In this document: positions 25,061-36,293 of the stretch, in pieces
How positions within the stretch are numbered: position 1 is the first letter of the stretch
Layout of the letters: each line of letters starts with the position of its first letter
Assembly (NCBI GenBank): GCA_003550325.1
Contig: QKWP01001963.1
Coordinates: 30,059 to 94,058, forward strand
Source: Gigaspora rosea
Taxonomy: Eukaryota > Glomeromycota > Glomeromycetes > Diversisporales > Gigasporaceae
Direction: 5' to 3'
DNA length: 64,000 nucleotides
Program-made: the position numbers and the translations under genes
The notes under the pieces: model-generated
Databases searched by the model: none
Seen by the model: only the letters and a program-made list of their open reading frames with translations
Told to the model about the DNA's origin: nothing

Positions 25061-26365
25061 TAGTGATATGAATCAAAAATCGATTAATCGATTAGTTGCG
25101 ACGAATGATATTGCATGATCGATTTATATAATTTACCAGTAAGTTTTATTTATTTTATTATATTATATTATAATAGTTTTATGTACAGTATTTATTATAT
25201 CATAGTTATTTAATTATTGTATCATATTTATGTACGTAATATACATAGTATAAAATGTTTCTAGTAACGAATATCATTGCTTACCACTAATTCTGTCCAA
25301 AACCTTACCCTAACCTATAACCCGTGTCCGTATCCTTACTCTAATCTTAACCCGCAACCCTAACCTTAAAATTCAACTAACCCACCAAACCTTACCTATA
25401 ACCCGTGTCCGTATTTACCATTACTCTGAATTCTAATTCACGTCCTAATTATCCTTACCCTAACTCTAACCCGCAACCATAACCCTAGCCTTAAAATCTA
25501 ACTAACCCACCAAGTTGACGAAGCTCATACCTACAAAGAAAGAATTTACACCAAACGTCAATGTATGCTTTCAGACAGGCCATAAGTCACATTAAGTACA
25601 CCAGCCTTAACTTGTGGAATCAACAACGAAGCACCAAAACGATAGCGGCACTATAAATAACGATGATGACGAAGACACTAACGATGAATTAACGACTAAA
25701 AGAAAAATAAACAAGAGTTAGTAAAGAACAAAATAAAAAAAAAATTAAAAGAAAAGATGTGACGCCTATCTGAAAGACACATCAGCAGTGCGGCAACGTG
25801 AAATTAACGCTGCACCGACAATAACGAAGTCACTAACACATGACGACTCAAAGCAAATATTCCACCATACGAACGGAGGCACTATATAAAAAATGACTAC
25901 AAGTGACGACTTCAGTATACGAACGAAGGAACCACCATACGATGACTTCAGCATACGAGGAAAAGCATCATCACGCCAACATACGACGACTCCAAGCGAC
26001 GGCTCCAACATACGACGACTCCAAGAAACAGTATCAGCAAAAAAACGACGTAACCAAAAAAGGGAAGGTACTAAGGCGGCTGCTACAAAAAAAAAATACA
26101 AAAAAAAATTAATTAGAAAGAAGAAAAAACAACGTAAACAAAAAAAAAATCAATACTTATATTTTGCGCAGATCTCTCTCCCGGTTAAACGTAGTAATTT
26201 TCATTTTTAAAAAATATATTTAAAAATTTTATATATATAAATATATATATAAAATAAAATTTTAATTTTTTCAAAAAAGGCACCCGGCCGGGTTACAGAA
26301 ACAATTATATTTGTTTGCACGGCCTAACTAATCGATTATGATTTTTTGCCTGATTCGTAACACTA
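25061..26365. mobile_element. Inner hAT-like element, TSD ATCCGAAT
   Basis: Begins TAGTGATATGAATC and ends GATTCGTAACACTA. ATCCGAAT is at 25053-25060 and 26366-26373. It is inserted inside the GGTTCGG element. The interior holds CCCTAA-like tracts (25296-25515) and a GACGACTCC micro-repeat region (25890-26040). The open frames of 105-111 codons there are repeat by-products. Confidence 0.92.
25296..25515 (+). repeat. Degenerate telomere-like CCCTAA tracts, duplicated
   Basis: Two related halves (about 25296-25395 and 25395-25515) each contain ACCCTAACC-type tracts, TATAACCCGTGTCCGTAT or ACCCGCAACC, and CTAACCCACCAA. They are interstitial and inside a transposon, so this is not a chromosome end. 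Confidence 0.75.
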
Positions 26366-28286
26366 ATCCGAATACTAGTATAAATATTCGAACTTCAAAC
26401 TAGTTTGACAAACTTCGGACCGAACCGAACCGAACTCTTAACTGAGTTTGAGTCTGGTTCGAAGTTTGAAACTAGCAAAATTTAGAGTTCGGTTCGATCC
26501 CGGATCGGATTCGAACCGGACCGAACCCGAACCGAACATAGGAGCACTAGTTCAAACATATGTTTGCCGTTGTAACTGCCAAGTGCGACATCACGGTATT
26601 GTTTAAAAAGTTTTGCAACATAATCATATCCGGGTTATAAGCTCGATCTGCTAAGATCATAAGTAATTATTGTTCATTCGTAGCATTAATATGAAGATTG
26701 TCTTCATAAATGTAGAGAGCTGAAGATGGTGAATGTCCATTTTTAAACAAATTAATAAATTCTTCACGAACACTTTCCTCAACACGCTAAAAACTTAGAG
26801 ATGTCGCTGAATTAATAACATGATTGTGCGTATATTCTATATTAATTTCCAATGGATGGCTTAATTTAAGCCGCCGACGTTCCAACCTAAGATGAATTGT
26901 TGCAATACAATACATATTACATGTTCTAGGTGATTAGGACGCTTGATTTCACGATTGCCCTGTTTTTTTTTACTGTATCACTATGTATGCAGTGTCGTAA
27001 CTCGCGAAAAAGCACACGTGTTCCTTTCGTCTCAAACCCTTTGGTTTTTGCCATTGTAGTTTTTGACCAAGATTAAATCTCTAAAATCCATTCACATGCC
27101 TTTTCTTGACTATCGATGTTCACAAATGCATTTAATTGGAAATTCGGTATCTCAAAATTCTCATGTGTTCAATATAGTGGAAGATTAATGAAGCTTTAAA
27201 TTAAGTATATATATTTTTTAGGAAGAATTTGTTTCAAACCCTCCGGCAACAAATCCCAAATAAATATCTAAAAAATATAAATTAATAATTTATAAGTAAC
27301 AATATTATATAAATATTTTAAAGAACAAGTTTTAGCTGCTATTTAAAAGCATAACATTGATGTCAAAGATAAATGCATTTTTGTTTAAAATAGCGCAAAT
27401 TAAAACAGCATAAAACTAGTATAAAACTGGATAACTATTAAAAGTTTTTTATCTGAAAATAAGGTTCTGGATAATAAATAAATATTTACACAAATTAACA
27501 AACCTGCGCAATATTTTCTGTGTTACTATCAGTCTCCATAATTTTTTTATAAATTGTAACTTAGAAAAAAAAATTGATGAAACACGCTTTCTATATATTT
27601 ATTTAGATGTTAACGGGAAGAAAAAACCTTTTGTTTGTCTGATTCCATACTCCTTTATTTAATTAATCACGTTACATTACATCATTCCATATGATTACTA
27701 ATTCTGATTAAATTAATCGTGTCTCATTGTTTCAAATTTAATCTCCGATTATGTCTACGTGAACCCTTAGAACGAAGATTCAGTAACCAAGAAATTTTTT
27801 CAATAAACATAGCTTAGTGAGAGAAATTTAATGAAATTATCAAATGGTTTCCTTTTAATGAATTTACAAAAATAAAGAACTTGCTTTGGTATTATTTAAG
27901 TCGATTATAGATAGGATCCAAGTTTTTTTTAAATTTTAGCGACAATTTCTCAATAACCACCAAATAAAATTCAATAAACTTTTTTTATTTTTAATTTTAC
28001 AAAAATATAGAATTAAATAAAAGGATTTTTACTAAATTTGATCAAGTAGTTATTGAGAAATCTTCGTTAAAAGTTTTAAAATATTTCGAATTTATTAATA
28101 GGAGAGTGTCAAGTTAATTGATGGTCTATGATCGACAACTTGCATAACCTGGCACACATTTCAGACGTGCAATATAACAATTGTAGGGCTGCCCAAAGAG
28201 GCGCCCTTGATCCACAGGCTTGATTAAATAAACTCTCACCCAGAGCAGGAAGGGAACTTTAACATAAAAAAAAAAAACTTTGTAAT

Positions 28287-29382
28287 GCAAATATATATAT
28301 ATTTTTGATTTATATAAATATTTGAAGGCAATTACAATTTGTACACTAGTGTATAAATACAAGTACATATGATAACTTAAAATTTTAATTATGAAACTAC
28401 AAAATTTCTTGCAAAATTTTATTATAAACTATAACCCTTTCAATTCCAAAGCTGACCCTAATTCTAACTTTAAATTGAGTTTAATTTTGGTTTATAATTT
28501 ATATATTTTGCAGATTGGCAAATCAATTAATTAGTACTCATGTATATACATAGTATATAAATAGTTTTTCCATATTTAAAATATTAATTTTCTTAAATAT
28601 ACTATTTTTTTTAAAACAAATCCTAATTTTTAAACCTATGTGCTATTATTAGATTTCAAACTAACTCTGCTATTTAAATCTGCTCTGGTATTTATAGTTC
28701 TAAAAACCCTCATCCTAATGTATTAAAAAAAATTCAGAACTCTAAAATATATAGTCAAATCTCCATATATACAACTCGTAGGGACAAGCCTACAATATGC
28801 ATTTAGAAAGTTTGCATTTAGAGAAAGCCAATTAAATTGTAGCTTTAAAAATCAGATTATCAAGTTTGTATAACTTCTACTAAAAACTGTATAACCTATC
28901 TTAAATACTAAAATTTGATTAACTACATACATCTACACTATAGTATTAAGGGGCCAGAGCTTACTATTAAAACATACTATTTGCCTTTGCAAAGTTTATG
29001 ACTTCCAATCCAGTTAACTCAAAAGGATCAATCTGCCAAGGCATTAAGCAACTTATGGTCTTCTTTTCCTGGTATATGCTTCCAGAGCACATATTCATTT
29101 TCTCTGGTGTAACTTCGGTAGCCAGGTTGGTGAGAACAGCACAAAAGTTACATAAAAAAAATTTTATAAATCTTATTCTACTATTTCGATATGCTTAACC
29201 CCAAATTTTGAAAAAAAAAGTTCATATGTAAGTTGAAAAGAATGTTAGGCTTAAATTTATAGTAGTTTATACTTATATATCAAAGGGTGTATATTCCCTA
29301 ACTGTTAACACCGATGCTACTGTAATGTTAAAGTTTTTAACATTTTTACTTCGAATCCCAATATTAATTATGCTTATGGTAA
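28287..29382. other. Intergenic with one telomere-motif module
   Basis: At 28385-28480: ATGAAACTAC, CTTGCAAAATTTTATTATAA and CTATAACCCTTT in the module order. The rest is AT-rich with no gene. Confidence 0.45.
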
Positions 29383-29384
29383 TA

Positions 29385-29546
29385 CAGTTGAACATCCCCA
29401 ATCCGGCATGCATGGTGGACAAGTTTTGTATCAGTAATCAGTATTGAGGGGTTATCGGATTTGAAATCATTATAAACTATTAGATTCATATAACAGAAAC
29501 GGACTTGATAGATTAATTCTTATCAGGTTATCAGGAGGTTCAACTG
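29385..29546. mobile_element. pogo/Tc1-like MITE, TA target
   Basis: The ends CAGTTGAACATCC and CAGTTGAACCTCC are inverted and flanked by TA on both sides (29383-29384; 29547-29548). It is 162 bp and non-coding. The CAGTTGAAC end is typical of pogo/Tigger-type elements. Confidence 0.8.
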
Positions 29547-29904
29547 TATATATATTACTTTTTTTTTAAGAAATTAAATCTTAATTTGCATAATTCTGGT
29601 AAAAAAAAGAATAACCCAATTTTAGAATTAGCCGTAACAAATATTAATTATTGTTATATTAAACCAGTCATTAAACTAAGTAATGCATGGTAGATTGGCG
29701 AATTATGATTCGCTTTTTGAGGGATAGTGTCACCTGCCATCATATTTTTTTCAAAAAACTAGTTTACGGGAGTACTAATAGACTTTCCGATTAGTTACGC
29801 TTTAGCCTTAATACGTATACAATTTTCAAAATATCTCGACGATTTCAACGAAGTCTAGTACTTAGTTGTTTAAAATAAGGTGTTGTTGATTTCTTGTGAG
29901 CATA

Positions 29905-32045
29905 ATGTCTGCTGCCTCAAACGATAACTCACACCAAAAGGCGAAAGAAATTGGCTGGGCTTTCGTGCAGGAATATTACAAATATTTCAATGAAAAACCA
30001 GAGGATTTACATCTTTTTTATAAAAAAAATTCCAGACTTATCCGTGGCTTGGAGGGCGAGGAAGTTAAGGTTTGCAAAGGAATTCAGGTATTGAGGCAAG
30101 GCTTTCATTTTTGTTACAATCGTTAACTTGAAGATGGCTGTGGTCATGTATTAGATGAATTTTTTAATATTTCGTATTCAAAATATGTTATGATATTCGT
30201 TGATTAGTTGTAAACTTCGTATTATGGATATCAGAGGACCAATGACAATTTGTGATGAATTCAGCGAACTATTTAGTGCAGGCAATTTTACGAATTCTTT
30301 AGAGATCATCTTACCAATGCTCACATAAATCTTTGATTACACTTTAGGAGATCAAAAAAAACATAGCTGATATGCAGCTGAAAGATGCACATGTAAATAT
30401 TACCAATGTCGATAGTTTAGATTTATTGGATGCCACCAAAGTGGTTGTCCAAGTTACTGGTCGATTTTCCAACAAAGACGAAGCATATCGTAAATTTGTT
30501 CAAACCATTGTCCTTGACACACAACCTGGGGGCTATTATGTTTTGGAACATATATTTCGTAATTTTAAGGAAGAAGCTGATGAAGTCGTTAAGCAACAAC
30601 AGACAGATCAAGGATCAGCATATATTGATGATGGTGTATCTTCGATAACCGAAGAAAAACTTAATGGCGAAGATTCAGTTTCGACTTTATCAACAGGAAC
30701 TCTCGCAGAAGAATCAACTCAAGAGATAGGTCGAGATTCAAAAGTAGTTGAAGAAACCGATTCTAGTATCCCAGCGAAAGTGGTTGTGCCAGAAGTTCCT
30801 GCATTGCCGAAATCTGAAACAGAAGATATACCTAGTTCTGTTACTGAAGAGCCTGCGGATAACGAATCGAAACTAATAGAACCTGGTCCGAGTGAGAAGG
30901 CTACACAAGTCACTGTGCAAACAGCAAAGATATCTACTAACGCTGCACAACTAACGTCACCGACACAATCACCATCAAAAACATCTTCATGGGCATCTTT
31001 AGCTGCCAGTGGTAGTGGCAAATGGGATGCCTCACAGCTCGCCGAACCTAGTAAGGGTCGGGTTGTCCCTGCATCTCAATTAGCACGAACACAATCTCAA
31101 ACATCAAATACTCGAGAGGCTCCAAGAGATCGGAATTCTAATCGAGGTATTTGTGTGAATATTAAACATCAGCAGGGAGCAGTCCAAATTTTCCGGGTGT
31201 CTATCCATCTAATTAGCATTAGGGTTAGAGTGTGATACGAATCGACTAAATTAGTTGACCGAGTCAAAATATTCGACTAAATTTTATTAGTTGACTAAAA
31301 TCAACAATTTGAAATTTTTTAAGTCGGTAAGTAGTAAAGTAGTAAGTACCAATCATCCGAAATGATTCGAGAGATTACGAATGGGTAAACCTAAGTTACA
31401 AACATGGTTAGACAAATTTTTTTAAAATATTCTGAAATGAGTACTCTTGAGTACTTATTTCATAACCTGTTTGTCCTGGAAAATTTTAGACTGCTCCTGG
31501 TGATGTTTGAATATTGAGATTTGTGAGATTGAAATTAACGGGATATTTGACGAAAAAAAAACCGTTTTTTTAGAGTTTTCTCTTTATGTTAAAGTTAGTA
31601 ATGAGCGAATGAATTATGAAGCACTAATGAGCGCATTTAGTAACTTTGGAGCTGTAAAAAATCTTGATGTTGTGCCCGCTAAAGTATGTGTCTTTTACGA
31701 AATTCATTAATTTTCTTTATTATTATTCTAATTATTCATACCAAATGTTTGATGAAGTCATGTGCTTTTGTGGAATTCCAAACTCAAGATGCTTATCAGC
31801 GAGCACTCCAGCAAAGGCAGATCTCAGTTCCCGGTTTTGGAAGTGAAACTGTTATAGTCGAAGAACGACAAGAACGACGCAAGGATGATAATAGCCGATA
31901 TCGCGGTCGACAGAGTTATGACAACTATCAACGTAATTATGGTCAAGCTCCACACAATGCACACAACGGAATGAATTCACAACGTGGAGGTAGGGGTGGT
32001 GATAGGCGTAATGTGCCTCGCCTTCCTGCCAAATCTCCTTCTTAA
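29905..32045 (+). CDS. G3BP-like stress-granule protein (NTF2 domain + RRM + RGG)
   Basis: Four exons: 29905-30087, 30348-31146, 31574-31683 and 31758-32045. All introns are GT-AG with consistent phase and give 459 residues. Residues ~10-125 are an NTF2-like domain (GWAFVQEYYKYF, FYKKNSRL, then KVVVQVTGRFSN, TIVLDTQPGGYYVLEHIFR). Residues 125-325 are a disordered acidic/Ser-Thr-rich linker with SSWASLAASGSGKWD. Residues ~328-395 are an RRM (LYVKVSNERMNYEALMSAF ... CAFVEFQTQDAYQRAL). The tail is RGG-like (SQRGGRGGDRRN). This is the G3BP/Rasputin layout; fungal relatives are S. pombe Nxt3 and yeast Bre5, which act with Ubp3-type deubiquitinases and in stress granules. ATG 29905 is preferred over an upstream in-frame GTG. 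RRM strand 1 is short, so the exon 3 start could differ. It is the only clearly conserved cellular gene here. Confidence 0.93.
31158..31520. mobile_element. MITE filling intron 2 of the G3BP gene
   Basis: The inverted ends AATATTYAAACATCASCAGG plus AGCAGTCYAAAWTTTTCC (31160-31195; 31474-31518) enclose a palindromic centre with GACTAAAT/ATTTAGTC units. The element takes up about 360 of the 427 intron bases and starts only about 10 bases after the splice donor. Confidence 0.8.
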
Positions 32046-32261
32046 TAAGGATGGTATGTTTACCATGAAATACACTTTGAGTTTGTGCTGTATGATGATT
32101 TTTTAAGGTCTCCCTCTTCTGATCAATACTTAATGGTGAAATTGACCTATCCGGAATCATGTATTGTCTGAAAGTGATGCATCTTTATTTTAAAGGGTAT
32201 TTGGGACAATATGAAATTTAATGCTTTATGCATTTCTCTCTTGATGTTATAGGTTCCAACA

Positions 32262-32267
32262 AATAAA
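32262..32267 (+). terminator. Likely polyadenylation signal of the G3BP gene
   Basis: AATAAA about 215 bases after the stop codon, followed by a GT/T-rich stretch. No other clear candidate is nearer. Confidence 0.5.
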
Positions 32268-32299
32268 GAAAACCTCTGGTAACGCTTAGCACAGGACTT

Positions 32300-33082
32300 T
32301 TTTTGCCATTGCAGTGCACTATTTTGTATAATATATATATATATATTATATATAATAATTTTTAATTTCACAAGTGACAAAAAAATTTCACTATATTTGT
32401 AATACAAAGTAATAAAGAATGTGTCCATCAGCGAATCTTTGCGAGCAGCCATGCTTTTATTATTTAGTTAAATTTAAACTGAATTAGAAAATCTTTCAAT
32501 TTATAGAATGTTACGTAGAAGTTTTACACCTATTATATGTGGCACATTTATTAATTTCGTGATGGAGAGTTTTAACTGGTTGGTCAACAAGAACTCTGAT
32601 TTCGCTATTTCCAATATTTATATCACCAGACCGATCGTGCTCATTTCGTGATATCTAAATATGATCACATTGAAATAAGATAGTCTAATTGTAATTACTA
32701 ATACATATGCACGATGCTTTTTTTTAGTATTGCTCAGATATCATTAAATAAACTGATATTATTATTATCTCAATCAGCTGTGTCCGTCCCTTTTAAGCAC
32801 TATGACTGGTTGGTTTGAGATAGTGATCGACAGAGAGTGATAAATCAAATCACATGATTTTTAATTAGTGTTCCGCACCGGATCCGATATAGTTACACAA
32901 CTGACAGTATATGATTGGTTGACATTATGTGTAATTACTCCGGGTCACCCACCGAATGTTAAAAATCACCATAAATTTCTACGTTTATATATAAGTTTTG
33001 ATCTTGAAAAACAACTTAGAAATCTTGTCTGTGTGTTACTTTAATAATAATTAAATATTTACTATACATCTTGTGTATTAAT
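32300..33082. other. Intergenic, no feature recognised
   Basis: AT-rich, with a (TA)n run at 32333-32352. Nothing else is supported. Confidence 0.5.
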
Positions 33083-33309
33083 TGTCACGGCTGATGCTGA
33101 AGTTGGCTGATGCTGAAGCTCAGGGGTCTCGATTGGAAACTATAAGCCCTGCTAAAATCTACATATACTCTATAAATATAAAATCTACACCCAAACCCTA
33201 CCCTAACCCTATAAGACAAAAGCGAAAAAAACATCCAAAAAATTTTTAAATTTTATATCAAAATAGGTTAAAGCTTCAGCATCAGCCAACTTCAGCATTA
33301 GCCGTGACA
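33083..33309. mobile_element. MITE with GGCTGATGCTGAAG ends
   Basis: TGTCACGGCTGATGCTGAAG at the left and its complement at the right pair over about 38 bases, and each arm is itself a tandem GGCTGATGCTGAAG repeat. Possible 7-bp TSD ATTAATT. The centre has ACCCTACCCTAACCCTA. Confidence 0.85.
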
Positions 33310-34510
33310 TTAATTAATATTATAGAGTTAAATCATTGGGTAAGCAGTTGTAATCATGGTTTGGGTTTACTTTAGTAGCAGATCAATATAGTATATACAA
33401 GTGGTATTGCATAAACTAAGGGTATGTAAAGCTTTACTGGTAATAATAAAAGTCTACAATACTTGCAAAATTTAAAAAAATTTTTTTGCTTTAATTCTAT
33501 AACTATAAAAAATTAAAATAAAAAAATTTTGATTAAATTTGGTTAAGTAATTATTAAGTTATTTTAACTTAAAGTTGAAAAAACTTTCACTTAGAAAAGA
33601 TTTGTCCCTTTTCTATTGAAGTTCCCCCATTTGATTGGTCAATAATCACATTTTAATTGATATAAATTAGCCAATTATATGAACATTATCCTATGACAGA
33701 TCACCTAGTTAACTTTCATATAGATACAATCACTAAATTAACCAATCAGAGTCTACTAAATACAGCCAATCAGTATAAATAGATTCAATGGAGCTTTTAG
33801 ATCAGATTCTCAATATAGATTTGAATTTGGCAGATTCTATCAATCATGAATCTGGATCTGATCCAATCACTGAATTTGGATCAGATCTAAATCATTAAAT
33901 CAGATTTGCAGAATACTATTTTTATTAACAAATCAATTTTCTTGAATTCAAACATATGAAATTTTAAATACTAACTGTAACACACTTATTTTTAATGCTT
34001 AATTTGGAAAATTGCTAAATTTGAAAGTATGATCCAAGGAAAAAGTGTTTATACACAAAACATTGTGTTTAAAGAAGCATTAATATTCTGAAATATATAA
34101 TTATGTTATTAAATATTCACAAGTATTTCATTATTAAATATTTATTATATTATAACAATTGTGAATACTTCATGCTATTATTGTATATGTCTGTTTATAG
34201 CAACTAAAATAAATACTATTGTTTTGGGAAATACTTTGCTTGTTGAATATATTCCATTTGTAAATTTGGCTTTTAAATTTTCAACTAGTTTTAATGATTT
34301 TTGTAAAAAAAAAATCATAAAATAGATTTTTTAATTTTATATAATTCCAATATTAACTATCTTATACTTTTTATACTATAATATTTTAACTTACAATATT
34401 TTTATTATTTCTATATATGTTTATCCTATTTTTTTACATATAGTTGTTAAACAAGTTACAAATATTAATAATTGTATGATAACAGGTAAATAAAAAACAG
34501 AAATGTTATA
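33310..34510. other. AT-rich intergenic, no gene seen
   Basis: Short repeats of GATCAGATC type at 33800-33905. Nothing else recognised. Confidence 0.5.
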
Positions 34511-34820
34511 TCGCATCTGTGTTGTTCAACACCAGTAATATGAAATTCATGTAACATGCAAATCAAAATAAAAACAAAAACTAAATATTGATTAATATTA
34601 GGGTTAGGGTTAAGACCTGGGATTGGGGCAGGGGCATAAATTATACCAAAAATTTATGAGAAATTTGTTTTGTTAGAACCTCAAAGATGATTTCATAAAC
34701 GAATTTTTGTATTATAGTCATTTTTAAAATATATCTAAAAATTTGTGTTACACCTGATTTTCATGTTACACTGCAGTTCATAATAAAAATTATAGTGGTG
34801 TTGAACACCAGTGGTGTGAT
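34511..34820. repeat. MITE with AACACCAGT ends and inverted telomere-motif module
   Basis: GTTCAACACCAGTAATATG (left) and TTGAACACCAGTGGTGTG (right) mark the ends. Inside, on the minus strand, is the CCCTAACCCTAA module (GGGTTAGGGTTAA at 34600). A relative lies at 39240-39600. Confidence 0.55.
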
Positions 34821-36293
34821 TTAACAATGCCGATAAAAAATGCAATTTTTTTAAAAAACTAAAATATTATATGAATTTGTAACTAAAAAAAATTAAAAAA
34901 AACTAATTGTACACAGGATGTATGATACATGTGTATTAATTTTATTAATTCTGTGATTTGCAAAGTCATGTAACATGCTTAGCCAAACAATTTCTACGAA
35001 TAAAAATTAAACCCTTGCTTATGGTTAGAGTAAGAGTAGATTTGGAATTGAGGTGAAGTATAGTTTATACCAAAATTTCACAAGCAATTTTTTTTGCTAG
35101 AAGCCGAAAAGAGGTTTCATAATCAAAAATTTGTGATATTGGCTAGTTTTATACACCCCATATTCAAACACTCTGTGTACAAATAGTAAGCGTCTTAAAA
35201 AATATAAAACTTGAAAAATCTAAAATTATTAAATTAATATAATTTAGAATTAATTAATTATATATTCTTAAAGCTATAGTTAAATAAAGTCAAGCAACTG
35301 CTAAAAATATCATTATATTTAATTACATAATATTTTATACATTATCATTCTGTTAATACCAAAAATTAAAAAATAATATAATAAAGATTTAAAATATAAA
35401 ATAGATTAGAGCAAATTCTTTTTTTATTTTTGGTAGTTTTGCTAGTACTTTTATTAAAATTTTAAGTATGTCTAATTCTAATTTCTAAGTTTAACATCAC
35501 TTGGTTGTCTTAAAGATGCCCAAGTGCAATTTGCTGTATTAGAGCAAAAAAAAACTAGATACTAGATAGCTCTGTTAAACTACTGTACTATAAAAAAGTA
35601 GATTTCTTATCACAAAGAGAATAAACTTCTATAGGAGATAAAAAAATAGAACTATAACTAAAAAGAAAATATAAAAGAAAAAATCAACCCCCAAGAAAAA
35701 AAAAAATAAATAAATAAAAAAAACCTTCTATAAAAAAAGTAGATAAAAACAGATAAATGATAAAATTTATATAATACTATACAAAAAAATGCTCTTTCTA
35801 AGAATTATATATATATTAGAAAAAAAAACTATATCTAAAAGAATATTCTAAAAAAAATTTTATTTTAAATTTTTTCTAAACTATCTTACATGTTATTTAT
35901 TGTTTATCTCAAAAAATCTAAAGTTTATTTGTAACTTGATTTTAATTTGATAAATGCATTTCCAATTTAGAAGAAGTAAACTTTGCTGATTTTTTAAAAA
36001 AGTTAAATTAAATTTCTTACTTTTTGGCAAAATTTTAAAAAGTTCAAAAAAAAATATCAAGAGTACTAAGGGGCATGCTATTTATCATGTAATATTTTTA
36101 CTTAATAGCCGCCCCCATCTATGTATGGTGTGATCACCCTAATCTCAATTCTGATTGGTTAATACAACAACTAATATTTATAATATATTATATAAATATA
36201 TATTATTAAATAACTCTTGATCTACTGGTCCGTTTTGAATGATTTTACTACCAAAATGTTCATCTTAATGAGAAGCCCAAAACCATTAAAATC
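34821..36293. other. AT-rich region with a further inverted module, no gene
   Basis: At 34990-35150 is a second minus-strand telomere-motif module (GGTTTCATAATC, TTTGCTAGAAGCC). 35200-36060 is low-complexity A/T. The dispersed TTGATCTACTGGTCCGTTTT motif is at about 36217-36236. Confidence 0.5.

Larger units (their letters stand above)
24901..26549. mobile_element. hAT-like element with GGTTCGG arrays, TSD GTTCAAAC
   Basis: Begins TAGGGCTCCTATCGG and ends ATAGGAGCACTA. GTTCAAAC flanks it at 24893-24900 and 26550-26557, inside codons of the MULE-2 transposase. Without the inner element (25061-26365) it is a 344-bp MITE built almost only of inverted TTCGGTCCGG-type arrays. It belongs to the same family as 44285-45796. 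Confidence 0.93.
20885..27539 (-). pseudogene. MULE-2 transposase, multi-exon, broken
   Basis: Exon 1 runs 27539-27504 (METDSNTENIAQ). A GT-AG intron leads to 27267 (DLLPEGLKQILPK). After several frame breaks comes the core: YNGKHMFERLLAMIEDYNA (interrupted in the codons at 24900/26550 by a hAT-like element), CYVDASASFD (first Asp), GALPLGLFLTSDE, intron, VFLTDNSNAERNAL (second Asp), an intron holding the 22223-24279 element, VHLLCIFHFLQAFW (C-x-x-H), then NHTNNYIEQSFG (likely catalytic Glu), SWIM finger CTCYIGMSGAPCKHQG (about 21590), intron, and C-terminal exons to the stop at 20887-20885 (VESLKRRK). There are two in-frame stops near 21730, a 2-base frame error near 22060 and N-terminal breaks, so it is inactive. 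It is a separate lineage from MULE-1 and MULE-3. Confidence 0.88.
19052..28170 (-). mobile_element. MULE-2: 9.1-kb Mutator-like element, 9-bp TSD
   Basis: The terminal inverted repeats begin GCATGTCTGAAATGTGTGCC (left) and GCACGTCTGAAATGTGTGCC (right, complement) and match for about 66 bases with about three mismatches, all transitions. AATATAACA flanks both sides (19043-19051; 28171-28179). The target is SINE-A copy 2. The transposase gene (20885-27539) is on the minus strand. About 4.4 kb of the length is later insertions. Confidence 0.93.
17051..28286 (+). mobile_element. SINE-A copy 2, split by two nested DNA transposons
   Basis: The 5' part starts at 17066 (GGGTGTGGTGAC), the body resumes at 18153 and runs to 19051, and the 3' end is at 28171-28277 with a poly(A) tail. 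Left and right ends are flanked by AACTTTGTAAT (17051-17061 and 28276-28286), the retroposon TSD. Inside sit the hAT-like element at 17101-18152 and the 9.1-kb MULE-2 at 19052-28170. Without them the pieces join to a normal SINE-A. Several TTTT and frame breaks show that this copy is older than copy 1. Confidence 0.88.

Noticed and set aside
25766-26210. Overlapping frames of 69-111 codons
   Set aside because: Made by GACGACTCC micro-repeats inside a hAT-like element; present on both strands with no domain.
28126-28368. 80-codon minus-strand frame
   Set aside because: Runs antisense through the SINE-A 3' end and into the MULE-2 terminal repeat.
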